A program made the position numbers and the translations under genes. A stretch of 64,000 nt of DNA from Akebia trifoliata. Taxonomy: Eukaryota > Streptophyta > Magnoliopsida > Ranunculales > Lardizabalaceae. The notes under the pieces were generated by a model. It was not told the origin of the DNA. It ran no database searches and saw only the letters and a list, made by a program, of their open reading frames with translations. Below are positions 11,462 through 24,419 of this stretch, piece after piece. Each line of letters starts with the position of its first letter. The first letter of the stretch is position 1. The stretch spans positions 28,305,613 through 28,369,612 of the forward strand of contig CM030708.1 in assembly GCA_017979445.1 (NCBI GenBank), given 5' to 3'.

Positions 11462-14400
11462 TCAAGCTGGTAACTGAAGCTTCTCGTTGTTCTTCCAACT
11501 GCAAGCACAAAAAAAAAGAGGAGTGAGTTTACAGTTTTCAGGCAAACATCAGAAGATGTTTTACATCCATCTGGAAAAAACACGACCACTCACCTCTGGA
11601 AGTAATAATAGAAGAAATCAGCATAGAGTAGCGTCTGAACAAGCCCTGATACCCAAACTGTGACAACAGAACAACAAGAACGTGTGAAGGAAATTTAAAG
11701 GTCAATACAAGGATAGGAAAGAGAAAACATATGCAGACATAAATACATACATGTACAAAGTATTAGAGAGAGAGAGCGAGAGAGAGATATACCTATCCAA
11801 TGGACAAAGTGCGGCTCACTAAAGAAGCGATAAATCCAGTTGAGAATGTACAATGCTCGGTATGCACTGAATCAAGACAGGAATAATAAATATAATGGAG
11901 AAATTCTATTTGAACTTTTATAAAATTGAGAGGATTAGCTAGATAAGTGTAAATTGACAAAAATGCAGAACAAATCAATGACTAAAGATAATAAATGCAT
12001 ATAATTACAAGAAACAAAAGGTAGTTTGATTTATATAATAATAGAGATCATCATCATCACCAAACAAGGCTTATCCCAAAAGTCAGGGGTGTCACTGCAA
12101 GAAACAAAGGAACAATAGTAGAGATAATCTTCTTTTTTTGTGTGTGTGTGAAGCAGCAAAAGCAGAATTACATGAAGACTTAAAGTGCCCACTTAATTTT
12201 TGTTAAGTTCCAAAAAGGCTCCAATATGCATTTAGGGAAACATACAAGAAATAAGATTTGCCAATTCATGTCAAAAGTTTCATGGTTGACTCCGACAATT
12301 GTTTAGATACAGATCATGTAAAGGAACCAAAAGTAATAGGTTATCCAAAATCCAAATCCATAGGGGGACTCTAAACCATAATGAACACATGTTGGGTAAA
12401 AAACAATCGGGAACTTTAAGATCTCTTAGATTGATAGGCAGTCGGCTTTAACAGGTATAATATTTTTCCCAAGTATCTGAAATTGAGAAGCCATCTTTTA
12501 TATCAGAAAGGTCATTTTAAGCTCAAAAATAGTCACCTTAGTTTTTTTACATGACTTCTAATATTTAGGACATCAAAACACTGTTTGAAATCTGTTTTTT
12601 GGGTTAGTAACAAGATTTAAGGTGTTTTCATCATTATAGAAAATATATATATTTAGATTTCTTCGTATGGACAAGAACCAGAATAGTTTCTTGGCCCTCA
12701 AATTAGCTTTCAGAATTTATTTTTTCCCCCAAATAAACAAATGTTATGAGAACAGGGTAAGAAGATTTTTCTTAATAAACGATATGCCCTTTAGTTCCTT
12801 TATGAATAGACCCCGAACATGTGAAGGATGTTATTTGATCAACTATTTCAAGATTGGAAGGCATCCCCGTTAGTCTAACAGGAAGTGAAAGTAAATGCCA
12901 AGGGCCTCTTCAAAGAACACTTCTAGTTGAATTCAAGTCAAGTTAGCAAATGGACCCCCTTTCAAGGACGAAACACAAATGCCAAGTTTAAGTAATCATT
13001 CTAACCCAATTCTAAAGTTTGAATTTGTATTAACTTCATGTATCTCGCTGCAAAGAAACTATGAAATTGTTATGACATCAATGTGATGCAGGAGAAATGC
13101 TTATTAAGTGAACACAGACGGAAGAAATGGTCTTGCCAGAGCAAAATGAAGACCAAATCCAGAATATATGTATATGAAAGATGGAGATAACCTAAGTGCA
13201 GACCCATAATATTATTATGGAAAGCATCTGCATCATCCCAAATATGGAAGCATATCAGGAGGAGAAACCAATGATCTAATATGTACCATTTGAACAAAAA
13301 AAAATAGGTATAATTTGAAAAAAAACAGAGAAATGACAATTTTATTGCTTATGATGTGATATGAAAAGAAGATAATTTTTTTTTTTTAAATGTCACTAAA
13401 ACATTAAATGAGGAAAAGACCATGAAAAGTCTATAATGTAATTCAGGTAATTATGCAACTTTAGACTTCGTAACAATACATGCTTTAAAAGTCAACTAGA
13501 GAATAATTTAGGAATAGTGGTTCACCCGAGAAGGAAAACATATTGTCCTGTCAAGTTGTCAATATTCCGAGTCCTCTGCAATAACACCAGCTGGGGAACT
13601 ATGGCAACAGCCTCCAGATACAAGGAAAATGTCCACATTACCTGTTCCACAGTATTGTTGCAGACAGATGTAAGAATGAGTAATCCTGTGCAGCTTTAGA
13701 TTGACCAGAGAGACGACATGCAAACTGAATGGATAATGACAAAAAACAGTAACCAAAAGTATCAGGTATTGACTCAAAGCAAAGAGATGGAAGTACCTCC
13801 CTAAAAGTGAACTTCTCATTAATAAGGAGGGCCAAAAGTAGGCATGGAAGTACAAGAAAATAATGGCGGAAGGTGTCTTGTTCTTTATCATAAGATCTAC
13901 GGACGATCTTGTGGCGTCTCATGTACCAGACAATAGAGAATGAGCTCCCCAGGAATATCAACTTCATGATGGTATTATATAGTGAGTGAAAATTGGTAAA
14001 AATATCCAAGTATCGACTAGCAAAAACAATAGCATAGAGTTCTTGAGTCTTCAAAGAAACGCCTGCAAATAATGAAGGTTGGGTGTCAAACATTTTGCAT
14101 ATGTTAACCATATAAAACTGCTTGCTTTGGCCTATAGAATACCAACTAGAGAAATGGAAATGTAATTAAAATAAATTTACAAGATATAATACATAAAAAA
14201 ACAAAGACCAATGAGATTTAGAACTTAGAAGGTGGCTCGTGTATGCATAGGCCATGTTGCACACATAGGCAAATGGCCAAGTCTCCTGCCTATGTTGGGT
14301 TCCAATGGACATATTGGCTATTCCACACCATCATGGACAGGGGCGGAGCGGCCAAGTCTCATGCCTATATTGGGTTCCAATGGACATATTGGCTATTCCA

Positions 14401-14828
14401 CATCATCATGATTCATGGATCAGGTGTGACTTACTTTGGAAAACTCGATGCACCTAGGCTGAGTTGTCAGTCCTCACGTGGTGTGCTACCACAATATCTG
14501 GGAGGTGTTATATGTCCAATGAGTAATGATTGGCATGATGGCTTGGTCTAGTGTGGTTATGGTGTAGGTGTCCCAGAGTCTTCAGTACTATGCATGCATG
14601 TTGCATATGAGCATTATGACATGATTATAAGTAGGTGTACTTAAATGGTACAGCTTGTGTTGGCCTGACTTGGCAAGTGCACCTCTTGGTCCCTCCAATA
14701 TTAAATTATAAAATTATACAACCATGACAGTATTATGCTAGACATACATTATAGGAAACACCATGAATGTGTTGGGAGTGGAAGTGTCATAAAAAACCAG
14801 AAATTGAACTATTTTATAGTTAGAAGCG

Positions 14829-14868
<40 letters not shown>

Positions 14869-17800
14869 GGGGGGTGGTGGGGGGGTTAACAGAACAGGGG
14901 GGACACGTTGGGTAGAAGACACCTGCTAGTAGGATTAATATTACCCTTGTACAATTTGTATCAGGGCGAAGTATGTGTATCAACTTCTGATACACAACCA
15001 GAGACTTGGTGATATCAAAATTACAGTGATCAATGGTGTTTTGGTACTCATTTGCATCGACATTTATGCATTGCGCACAACGATTTATATTCAGATTTCA
15101 TAGAAACCCAAGACTCATACTGTGGTTCAGAGAAAGTGGTGAACTACACCACGTTTGGATTTTTTTAATATTTAGGAGGCAATATAAAGAAGACTGAAAC
15201 ATATTTGAGCTATTGATCAACAACATTATTATGTGTGAAATTCGCTCATTTTCTTTTGAGCTTAAGTCGGGGAGCACGTACCATTTCATCAACAATGCTA
15301 TGTAAACCAAGTTCACATGTTGCTTTGTCGAAATGTGTGACATATTGATGTGAAGTCATGATAACCAAGTGCTTGCTGAACGTGAAGATACAAGATGTCC
15401 AGATACCAGAGGGCCACAGAAACATATCTACTTTGGTAGGTATGGTTGGATGGTTATACTGCAACCATGGATTGGTGTTTGTTCAAGGAACTAGTGGGCA
15501 AGATCAAGAAAGGTACCATACAAATGAAGATAAGTCCTCTGTGAAGTCATGCCTTGATGTTAGGAGTGATTTTGTGGTTCCTAATAATGATAGGGTTCTT
15601 GGCCATGCAATTTCAGCAGATGCGAGTTGATATCGAGTAGTTTAACTTGAGGACAGTCCAAGATTCTGAAGTGAAATTGCATTCCGAAATGAGAATGGGC
15701 CAATGAATCATTGTGTATAGTGAAGAGTAGATGCGTTCAGCACCAAACGATTGGTAATAGTTGCCTAGTAAAGTATAGTTGTGTTTGGCAACAAATGATT
15801 AGTGAAGGAACAATGCCTGTTGTGTACCTAGCAAAGAGTAATTGCTTATAGCAATGAATGCTTAGTGAGGGGTGTAGCGAACTATACCAATTGTTTGAGA
15901 GCGAATAGGAACATACTTGGATTCACAGAAGGTATAGCTTCAGATAGAATTGAATGGAGAAACATGATTCGTTTAGCTGACTCCAAACTTTTGGGATAAG
16001 GAATTGATGATAGTGATGATGATATATTGCGAGCGTTTTCTTCATCACCCTTTATTATGGATCTCAAAGATGCAGAAGGGACCTTTTTCCACCCCATTTA
16101 TTCAGCAAAAACCAGCCTCTTCCTACTTTCAAACTTGATCGTGAGTTACCCAAAAAAACTCACTTAAGAAAACCAAAAATGCATGCAAAACTTCCAAAAT
16201 TGCTAATTTTCTTTCATTCCTTCCGAAACTTCTTTTTTTCTTCCTTTTTGGTTAGGTAAAAGAGATATATTGACGAAAGAACAGCGGTTGAGAATACCAG
16301 CCCAACAAAATTACAAAGAACTTCCATAACACCCTATGGCAGGCTAATGTTACAATCCCGCTCCAACTTGCCCACAAAATCGTAAAAGAACACACCCCTA
16401 AACTCCAAAAATATCTACCACATTGAAAGGAGAAAGAAAATGCCACCAAACCTTCTGGGCTAACGCGAAATGGATAAGCATGTGATCAACTAACTTCTTG
16501 CAATTTTTATAGAGAACACAAAAGTTAGGACCAAACACTACCTCTTTTAATTAAGAGATCCATGCTACGGAAATAATTTTTCCCATAGCTGCTGATCATA
16601 AAAAAAAAATGAGATTTTTGAGGGCACCTTACCTCAAATTAATGCAGCTAGTAAATGGGAGACGGTTTCACTAAACCATCGACTGATAGAATGCCCTAAC
16701 TAAGAGGCACCCATCACAAGTTCACACCTAAATTCCACAATCATCCCCATCAACATGAACCAGAACCAAATAAATACTACTAGTCAATCTCACAATATTA
16801 TCAATCTCTCAATCATTCAAAGATCTACTAAAACCAAAATACCACGAGACTTCATTACCTGCTCTACTTAAGATGGAGGAAATCAGCAGTCCTTTCTTTT
16901 GAGATATACCATATAAATCCAAAAACTCCTCCTTCAAGGGATTCTCCCTGCACCAGCAATCCTCCAAAAAGCTAACCCTATTCCTTCTTCTAATCAGGAA
17001 CCACACTTTCCTTCTAAACACTGCTTCGACCTTTAGCACCCCTTTCCATGCATCACACCCATGAGACCCCAACCTTGTCCACTTTCACTTTCCCAAGCAT
17101 AGGCCTCCATAGCAAACTTCTCCGCAGTAACACACTTCTAAAGGCAATAAGTTCATCTGACTCAACCTTCAAAATCTCAGGTCACCCTAATTTTTGGTTA
17201 ACAAATCCACTTCCAACTCACCATATGAAATTTTTTCCTTACCCTCCACAACATGTCACAAGAAGCCGTGAAATATCTTATCCAACCTTAATTCCACACT
17301 ACGGGGGATTGAGAAGGGGGGCATGAAGTATATTGGGATACTAGCCAAACTGCTTCTAATAAGTGTGACCTTGCCCTCTTTACAGGGATATCTCTCTTGC
17401 TATAAGCTAATTTCCTTCCAACCTTTTCTAACACTTAATCCCAAATCACCTAGCTATCATAGGTCACGCCTAATGTTAGCCCCAATTAGGAAGACGAGTA
17501 GACTCTCACCTTGCAACCAAAACAAGCCACCAAAAGCTCCACATCCGAAACACTACCTATCACAAAAACCTTACATTTATAATGATTAACTAGACGAGCA
17601 GGTATTGCTTCAAAACAACAAAGAACTCCACTCAAGAATCTCAGATGATTCAAATATGCATCTAGGAACACCAAAACATCTACAAATTGAAGATGAGATA
17701 TTCGAGACTCTCCTTCCAACTAAAGAACTCAATATATTACCATTACTAGCAGCCTTCAAAAATATTCTACCAAACACTTCAAACACCACAATGAATAAGA

Positions 17801-19905
17801 AAGGAAACAACAGGTCCCCTTGCCTTAAATATCTAGAACTTCTAAAAATGCCACAAGGAGATCCATTAACAAGAATTGAAAACAAAGGCAATGACACACA
17901 CTTCATAACCCACCAAATCCATCTCTGAACAAAAACCCCATTCAAGAAGGCACATAACTATGAAAACTCCAATTCACACTATTGTACGCCTTTTCCAAAT
18001 CGATCTTACACCCAGCCCCACTTTACCCACTATAATTTTTTAATCAATTCATTCGTGGACTGTTCCTTGCGTCTAACATTATAGGCTGTGGTCAGCCCAA
18101 GGGTCACATGTCTAGTGCAGCTGAGACAAGACAAGATGGCCGGTGAGAATTGGTGATAAAAGGTCCCCATTTGACCAAAGGTGTAGAAGGATCTTGGCCT
18201 ATGAAGGAGATGGTTGTGTCAACATTACCCAATGACACCATTTACCCATACTTGGAGTATGGTCGGCCACTGGTTCTGCCAAAGCTGCTTAATACCTTCC
18301 AGAGGGTTCATCCACCCATATATACAATGGTCTGCCCAATAAGCTCAAGGCCCTTTATTATCATCAATCATAGAGATCAATAGAAACATGAAAGGATATT
18401 TTAATCCTTACCAACTTGATCTTGTTGCCCACAGCAACAAACATGCATGAACCATTTCACGAAGTATGTGTCCGGATAACCCAAAGTCTCGATAGTTAGC
18501 TCTTGGTCTTCTAGTCCAAAAACAACGTCGATGAAGACGTGTAGGTGCACTATTACGCGGTGGGGATTGTAATTTTCCATGAATTTCTCATTTGTCACTC
18601 AACGACAGAAAATTTTCTATTTTTAGGCAGCCCTTACTCTATTCTTCTATTAAGGAATAGTGGGTCAAGAGTTCAGTGGCTTGGGTGTGGGCCTGCCCCC
18701 CGAGGGGGGAGTAGCTCATTCACATGCTTGAAATGCCAGAGCCAAGAGCAGCGCTTGAGTGTACCTACTTTATTGACCTTCAATTTTTCTGTCAGGAAAA
18801 TTGAAAGGATTTAAAGCCTCTCCATACTCCCCCAGGAGGTGAAACAGAGCTGGAAGGCAACCCTCAGGATGAGGAGAGATACAGATACTTAACATTACAT
18901 GTCTACTAGAAGTAATTCACTAGACTTAAAACCATTACACTTGAAGCTTCCTTCGGCCCCATCAAGAGACAGGCTAGGTACTAAACTCCCGATTTCAGTA
19001 GGCCTAATGACTAAACTCTCTATCCAGTAGGCTAACCACACTACCATAATGATAGTGCTTTCAGGCACTGACTACAAATGATGTTACCTTTGTTAAAGTA
19101 GTAAGCCTCAGACTTGAAAAAAAATTTAGGCGGCCCTTACTCTATTCCTCTAGCAAGGAATAGCAGGCCGGGAGCTCAGTAGCTCAAGCATGCCCCTCCC
19201 CCCACAGGGGGGGAGTATCTAGTTCTCCTGCTTGAAATCCCAGATCCAATAGCAGCGCTTGAAGTGTACCTACTTTATTGACCTTCAGTTTGTCTCAGGC
19301 AAAATTAGTAATTAGAACACCACCTAGGATCTCTTTCCCTGCAATGAATGTCTCTTCCAAAGCATTATTTCCCTCATCCAATGCTTAAAATTAGCTTCCT
19401 GTGTATCCTAACCTACCATGAACACAAAGTAAAACTAACACACCAAATTTTTACTCCCAAAAAACAAAACAAAAAAAACATTATTTGCTAAACTACAAAC
19501 TAATCCAAGGCCACCATACCGAAAAAAAGTAACCAACACTGCCTAACAAGCAGAAGAAACCAAGGTTTTTTCTTATGTGAGTGATACAGTTCTATTAACA
19601 GATCTGGGACAAATAGAGAACTTTACAGAGGAAAACATCTACTGATATAAAATTACTTCAAAGATTTCCAGAAAAAACTGTAAATTTTTCGGAAAATCAA
19701 ACCAAGTATTATCTGCCATTGTTTTAATCCTGAATGATATGTAGATAAACAATCGATTAACCAAGAATCCATAATATAAGGAGCAGAAAACGAAGAGAGA
19801 GGAAGATTAGGTACCAGCGCACGATTTAATGGTGTGGATCTTGAGAAGTAAGACAAGAACACTTGCCAGATGGGTCATGTCCCCTGCTAATCTGAATATG
19901 TTCAT
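11462..19905 (-). CDS. ERD2: ER lumen protein-retaining (KDEL/HDEL) receptor, ERD2-like, 6 exons
   Basis: Encodes a 215-residue seven-TM receptor of Golgi and ER membranes that binds C-terminal K/HDEL signals and returns ER residents in COPI vesicles. Exons on the minus strand are 19905-19815, 14062-13797, 13641-13526, 11866-11793, 11657-11594 and 11498-11462 (stop at 11462). All are GT-AG and total 648 nt. The protein starts [13 protein letters not shown], contains [67 protein letters not shown] and ADFFYYYF, and ends [11 protein letters not shown]. Known ligand-pocket positions Arg5 and Asp50 are intact, as is the LEAVAI glutamate (Glu129). The lysine-containing cytosolic tail fits COPI sorting. 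Length equals the family norm exactly. Intron 1 is 5.75 kb and packed with repeats. The gene is convergent with SUMO. Confidence 0.96.
14274..14410. repeat. 75-bp-period tandem duplication in ERD2 intron 1
   Basis: Two copies of about 62 bp (starting GGCCAAGTCTCNTGCCTAT and containing TTCCAATGGACATATTGGCT) begin 75 bp apart with only three or four differences. No known element is recognised. Confidence 0.7.
14830..14886. repeat. G38 homopolymer and G-rich tract
   Basis: 38 consecutive G (14830-14867) are followed by further G runs separated by single T. On the ERD2 transcript this is a C-tract within intron 1. The run could form G-quadruplex on the + strand; its length may also be an assembly artefact. 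Confidence 0.85.
15945..16030 (+). repeat. RTE-type LINE 3' tail-like fragment
   Basis: The string GCTGACTCCAAACTTTTGGG followed by ATAAGGA and a GATGATAGTGATGATGATA simple repeat resembles the 3' end of plant RTE-clade LINEs, which have short tandem tails. Similar strings are at about 44016 and 44139. Confidence 0.4.
16225..18060 (-). mobile_element. degenerate L1-type LINE in ERD2 intron 1
   Basis: Minus-strand frames give a broken non-LTR reverse transcriptase. Around 17945-17610 is [20 protein letters not shown] followed by GDLLFPFLF, the palm region typical of plant L1 elements. Further on, [12 protein letters not shown] stands where the catalytic FADD motif belongs, so the active site is lost. 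A zinc-finger RT-associated region is seen at 17072-16809 ([10 protein letters not shown]). The A-rich 3' end is near 16225-16250. Frameshifts and stops break it throughout. It lies in the same orientation as the host gene and is a dead relic. Confidence 0.8.
18623..19307. repeat. pair of ~180-bp direct repeats, ERD2 intron 1
   Basis: Copies at about 18623-18803 and 19126-19307 are offset by 503 bp. They share TTAGGC(A/G)GCCCTTACTCTATT near the left end and GTGTACCTACTTTATTGACC near the right. They could be the ends of a very short LTR element, but I see no primer-binding site after the first copy, so they are listed as plain repeats. Confidence 0.6.
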
Positions 19906-20040
19906 CTTCGATTGAAGAACTGATTAAGGAATCGATCAAATGGAGAACAAATCCACTAACAGATGCGATGGATTTGAATCCTTGATACGTATACGTGTCC
20001 TTCGATCGATCCGATTAATTTCGGAGCAAAAAAAAACCAG

Positions 20041-20051
20041 ATATATATATA
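20041..20051 (-). promoter_or_regulatory. possible TATA box of ERD2
   Basis: On the minus strand a TATATATATAT run, preceded by GA/CT-rich sequence, lies about 137 bp before the ERD2 start codon. The distance is plausible for a plant TATA box with a leader of about 100 nt. It is a low-complexity AT run, so this rests on position alone. Confidence 0.3.
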
Positions 20052-20345
20052 GAGGGAGAGAGACAGAGAGAAGGAAAAACAAGTTAGCTTAGTCGTGGGA
20101 TACACGGACACGGTGGGATTTTGGGACTAGATAGGGAAAAAAATAGCTTCTTGGTTGATGGAGTTTGAACCGTTAGATTCCAAGAGAAAAACCTGACAAT
20201 CAATTGGTCCGGACCCGAAATTCGAAATAGCCATTTTCGAGCATGATGGGGTCCGGATCCAATAAAACCGTGTGTAAATGTGAAACACTTTCCTTGCCAA
20301 TTTAGTAAGATTTCAAGTTTTACTAAGCTAATTTTGGATTAGCAT

Positions 20346-20952
20346 TAGGGATGTCAATGGGTACCCATTTATCCGGAATTGAAATCGAAAACCCTAGTTC
20401 CGATTCCCTTTTTATTGGAACTGATTAAAGTCGGGTCTAATATAAAACCGAATTGATAAGAATCGAAATCATTAGGTTCTATCCAATGGGTACCCGAAAC
20501 CGATTTATTTTAACATTTATTTTTACATTATATATGATTCAAGGTAATCTTATATTTTAAAATTAGCATATGCGATATAAAGTTCTTCAAATTTCATATA
20601 AACTAAATATTTGAACTTAAGATGAGTCATTTATTTTTAAATGTATTACTTGTAAAAGAAATACATTTTAATATTTGAAAATAAAAATCATTAAATCATC
20701 ATTATAGTGGAACAAATTTTTATTAAGTTGATACTTTACAAATAATATATTATTTTTTAGAAGGATTTTTTTATTATAATGATTCTGAAATCATTTTTCT
20801 AATTCGATTCTTAAGAATCAAAATCGATGGGTACCCACGATTTTTAATGGTTTCGGTTCCGATTCCACTTATTTTAAAATCAGAATCGGAATCGATAAAA
20901 TATAAAGATTATGGTTCTAAATATCAAAGGAACCGAATCATTGACACCCCTA
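20346..20952. mobile_element. hAT-like non-autonomous element
   Basis: The ends are TAGGGATGTCAATGGGTACC and, reading inward from the right, TAGGGGTGTCAATGATTCGG, a short inverted repeat of TAGGGRTGTCAAT. The flanking octamers ATTAGCAT and ATTACCAC agree at 6 of 8 bases, consistent with a decayed 8-bp hAT target duplication. The interior carries GATTCCGATTC-type subterminal repeats and no ORF. Confidence 0.65.
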
Positions 20953-21130
20953 ATTACCACGTCAATAATCCAATACCACAACTCTCTAAATTTCTTCGAA
21001 AAGCTTAGATTCAAAAAAGAAAAAGAAAAATTCATTTGAACTTGATTCAAGATTTTGAAAATGGACGGCTACCAACTTAAAATTGAAATTAAGCAGTGAA
21101 AAATAACTATTTTTTGAAAGAAAAGGAATA

Positions 21131-21870
21131 TACATGGGTCCCGTTCCCCACCCTAAGTTTTACCCTACACTTTAACAAACGTGTTTTGTCCTACATAAGA
21201 TAGAAGTTTTGGAATGGGCTGATTTTTCGTGAGGATGATCTCTATGGTGAGGAAATCATCCTCACCAAAACTCAGCTCATTCCAAAACTTCTAACCCCAT
21301 CAAAAATAGTTTACAAAAAATGGACGATCCACGATTTTTCAACTTGTAAACATGGGGAATGGGCTGATTTTGGTTGAGGATGATCTTCTAATCATAGAGA
21401 TCATCCTCACCAAAAATCAGCCTATTCCAAAACTTCTAACCCATGTAGGACAAAACACGCTTGTTAAAGTGTAGGGTAAAGCTTAGGGTGTTAAACATTT
21501 CCCTATATATATATATATATATTAAATGGCTAACTTTTTGGCAAAATATTTTTCAAAACATGAGTTAGAAGTTTTGGAATGGGTTGATTTTTGATGAGGA
21601 TGATCTCTACGGTGAGGAGATCATCCACGCCAAAAATCAGCTCATTCCAAAACTTTTAACCTATGTTTATAAGTTGTAAAATCGTGGACCGTCCATTTTT
21701 TGTAAACTATTTTTTATGGGGTAAGAAGTCTTGGAATGGGCTGATTTTTGGTGATGATGATCTCCTCACCGTAGAGATCATCCTCACAAAAAATCAGCCT
21801 ATTCCAAAACTTCTAACTCATGTTTTGAAAAATGTTTTGCCAAAAAGTTAGCCATTGAACGGGACCCATA
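21131..21870. repeat. foldback element: four tandem hairpins with nested inverted repeats
   Basis: The outer 12-bp inverted repeat TGGGTCCCGTTC (21135-21146) pairs with GAACGGGACCCA (21857-21868). Inside are hairpins at about 21201-21282, 21355-21430, 21565-21659 and 21722-21815. All are built from arms like GAAGTTTTGGAATGGGCTGA and GAGGATGATCTC with their complements. A second inverted pair (CCCTACACTTTAACAAACGT against the 21450-21480 region) encloses hairpins 1-2, and AATGGCTAACTTTTTGGCAA with its complement encloses hairpins 3-4. No coding capacity. Confidence 0.85.
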
Positions 21871-24419
21871 TATATATATCAACATTCGTAACAGTCTGTT
21901 CTCTACAACCCCAAAGCATCAGATCATGTTTTTTAGATGCCACAAGGTGAGCCCAGGGACCTTTAGTAAGACTGGAATCCTTACTAACTTAATAAGGCTA
22001 GTCACTCTATGTAGAATATATTATACACTTGAGTTCGGCCGTACTACACATCTTCCATGCCAATAGGGGTAAATGAAGAAATATAATAAAGTTAGAGATG
22101 ATATTATTGAAGAAAGGGGAGGGGAAGAGGTGAAAAATAACAAAGTTGAAGAGGTGAAGAGGAATTAATGTGGACCCTACTCCACTATAGTTGGAGGGGA
22201 TGTCTATCCCACCCAAACCATAACAAAGTGGGACCTATCGTCGTATTTTATTATGTAGATTTTAGTTATATACTAAAGTTTACTCATGATGTGGGCGTCC
22301 TCTTTAGGTTAGAAGTTAAAGAGAAAAATAATAACATTTAAAATAAAGAGTAAAAAAAGGAAATATACTAAAATTATAGGGGTATTATTGAAAGATAGGG
22401 GAGAAAAAATAATAAAATTGAAGGGTTAAAAAAAAAAGGCAATGAAATGGGTAGTGTGGACCCCATTTGTAATGATCCGGAATTTTAACTTGTATCTTAG
22501 GAAATTGAAGTTGTGATTCTAAAATTTTTAAATTTTTACTATGATTTTGAAGTATGGACTTTTATTTACAAACTTTTAAGGAAAATGACATCACCATTAG
22601 ATTAAAAAGGGTCGAAAAAAATCATTTAACTTGAAAGCATGCTTTAATTAGAGGTCGAATTAAAATATTGCCTAATCCTCGAATTTCATGTCAAATTGTG
22701 TCAAAAGCGACAATATTTTTCTTGAGTTAGAATTTTGGAAACTCGATTATACCATTAAATCAGCATCAAAAAATTACCAAAAATAGAATATAAGTTCATT
22801 TAAAATGAAATTCCAGATATAGACTTTTTAATTAAAAATAAAACAAATCCAATAACGAGCCTTAGCTCATTGAGACTCTTTATATACCAAACTTAAGAAA
22901 AAAAATTCAGATTTTTCACATCTTTAACATTCTTCTCCTCTAAAAATAAAATCTTAGAAAAAACCCATAGCCTTTTTGATACCTTTCGACTAGATTTTCG
23001 TGTACGTAGAATTTCTTTAAGGGTTCACGTAGGAGAGGAAATAGATCATCGTCGCAATCATCAAGGGAAATAAAAAAAATTAGGATTTTCTATCACATCC
23101 AAGAGGAAAGCTTCGAACCAAATCAATATTTCACGTTCTTCGAGGATTTCTCAACATAGATCTAAGGTAGGAAACTTATAGATCTTCCTAATAGTCATAG
23201 TTTTCAATGCATGTAGTTTTCGTTTCAAATTTTTTTATATGTTTTGTTATAAATTTAGGAGAAATTATTCTTTTTACAATTTCATGATTATAATTTTTTG
23301 TTTCACATATTTTCCTGTTGGATCGATTTGAAATTTGTTTTTGAAGAGTTTGACGAATTTGGGGCAAAATCATCGAATGAGACAATGAAATCCATTTTAC
23401 TCAGTCGACCCTAGAAAGCAAGTACAAAGTGCACAACTCTTAGTTTGTTGACCCATCTTCCACATCGGTTGATCGACCATTCATCCTACAAAGAACTTAA
23501 GAGTGAGCAACTTTTGGGTTCAGTCGACCCAACTTCAAGCTCAAGCAACCTACCCATAGCCTCATGTACAAAAATTCAACATTTTGTAATTTTTAAATTT
23601 AGTTGCCCGAACTTGCATTGGCGGCTTGTACATATGCAAATTGCCTTAGAAACCTATTTTAAATCATTTTTCTCATATATTTTAAGAAAAATGAATTTTT
23701 ACAATTTAAAATTGCTTGTGAGCTTTATTTTCAAAGTTATTCAATATTTGTTGAATTTAAAAAGAAATTGATTAAAGTGTTGAGGGCATAATGTAAAACA
23801 TCTTGAGTGGGGCCTTATATTTTACAAATGAGAGTATAGGCTCTATTTAGATGTGTATGTTGGCGAGTAGATATCCACGATTATTATTTATTTTATGTTA
23901 TCTTGAGTCGGTGTTGCATGTTTATTTACTTTTACGTACAAATAATGAGGAGACGATTGTTATTTTATTTGTCATGTTTGACGGTTTTCGTGGTAGGAAA
24001 CTGGATATCCATTACACACACTTGTAATGTTAATTTTTATTTTGTTTTCAAAAAGAAAAATATATATGTGTAATTATTTTGATATCTATTAAAGAGCCTG
24101 TAAATGCTTGAAGGGACAGTCTGCCATGTTATTTCCGGAGTGACATACTATCATAAGATATACAGTTGGGATGGTAAACTCTTATGAAGTATGTGATGTA
24201 TAGGGGAGTAGCATCACAACTAAAATCTGTGAAATTTTATTTTATCTTTACTAGTAAATTATGTGATGTAACAATAATTAGTAAAAGTGTAGAGATGTAT
24301 TTTGAAAATCGTATGTTCAACTGACAAGCATAAATGAAGATGACTAATTAGTGGTCACAGTCAATAACCAACTTGAGCCAGATAAATAATGATCCAATCA
24401 TGGTACGTGCAGTTGAAAG

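Larger units (their letters stand above)
20270..22020. repeat. old repeat (copy 3 of the 30/31-kb family) split by two insertions
   Basis: The flanks match the duplicated segments at 30.1-30.7 kb and 31.2-32.0 kb: AAACACTTTCCTTGCCAATT at the left, CAATACCACAACTCTCTAAA after the first insertion, and TTCTCTACAACCCCAAAGCA with CCTTACTAACTTAATAAGGC at the right. The host repeat is interrupted by a hAT-like element at 20346-20952 and a foldback array at 21131-21870. Confidence 0.65.

Noticed and set aside
14735..14995. Poly-Gly and poly-Pro ORFs
   Set aside because: They are translations of the G38 tract in an ERD2 intron.
18623..19307. Miniature LTR element
   Set aside because: The direct repeats lack a primer site, polypurine tract and TG...CA ends.
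23445..23771. 108-codon ORF
   Set aside because: AT-rich chance ORF in repeat-like DNA with no family resemblance.
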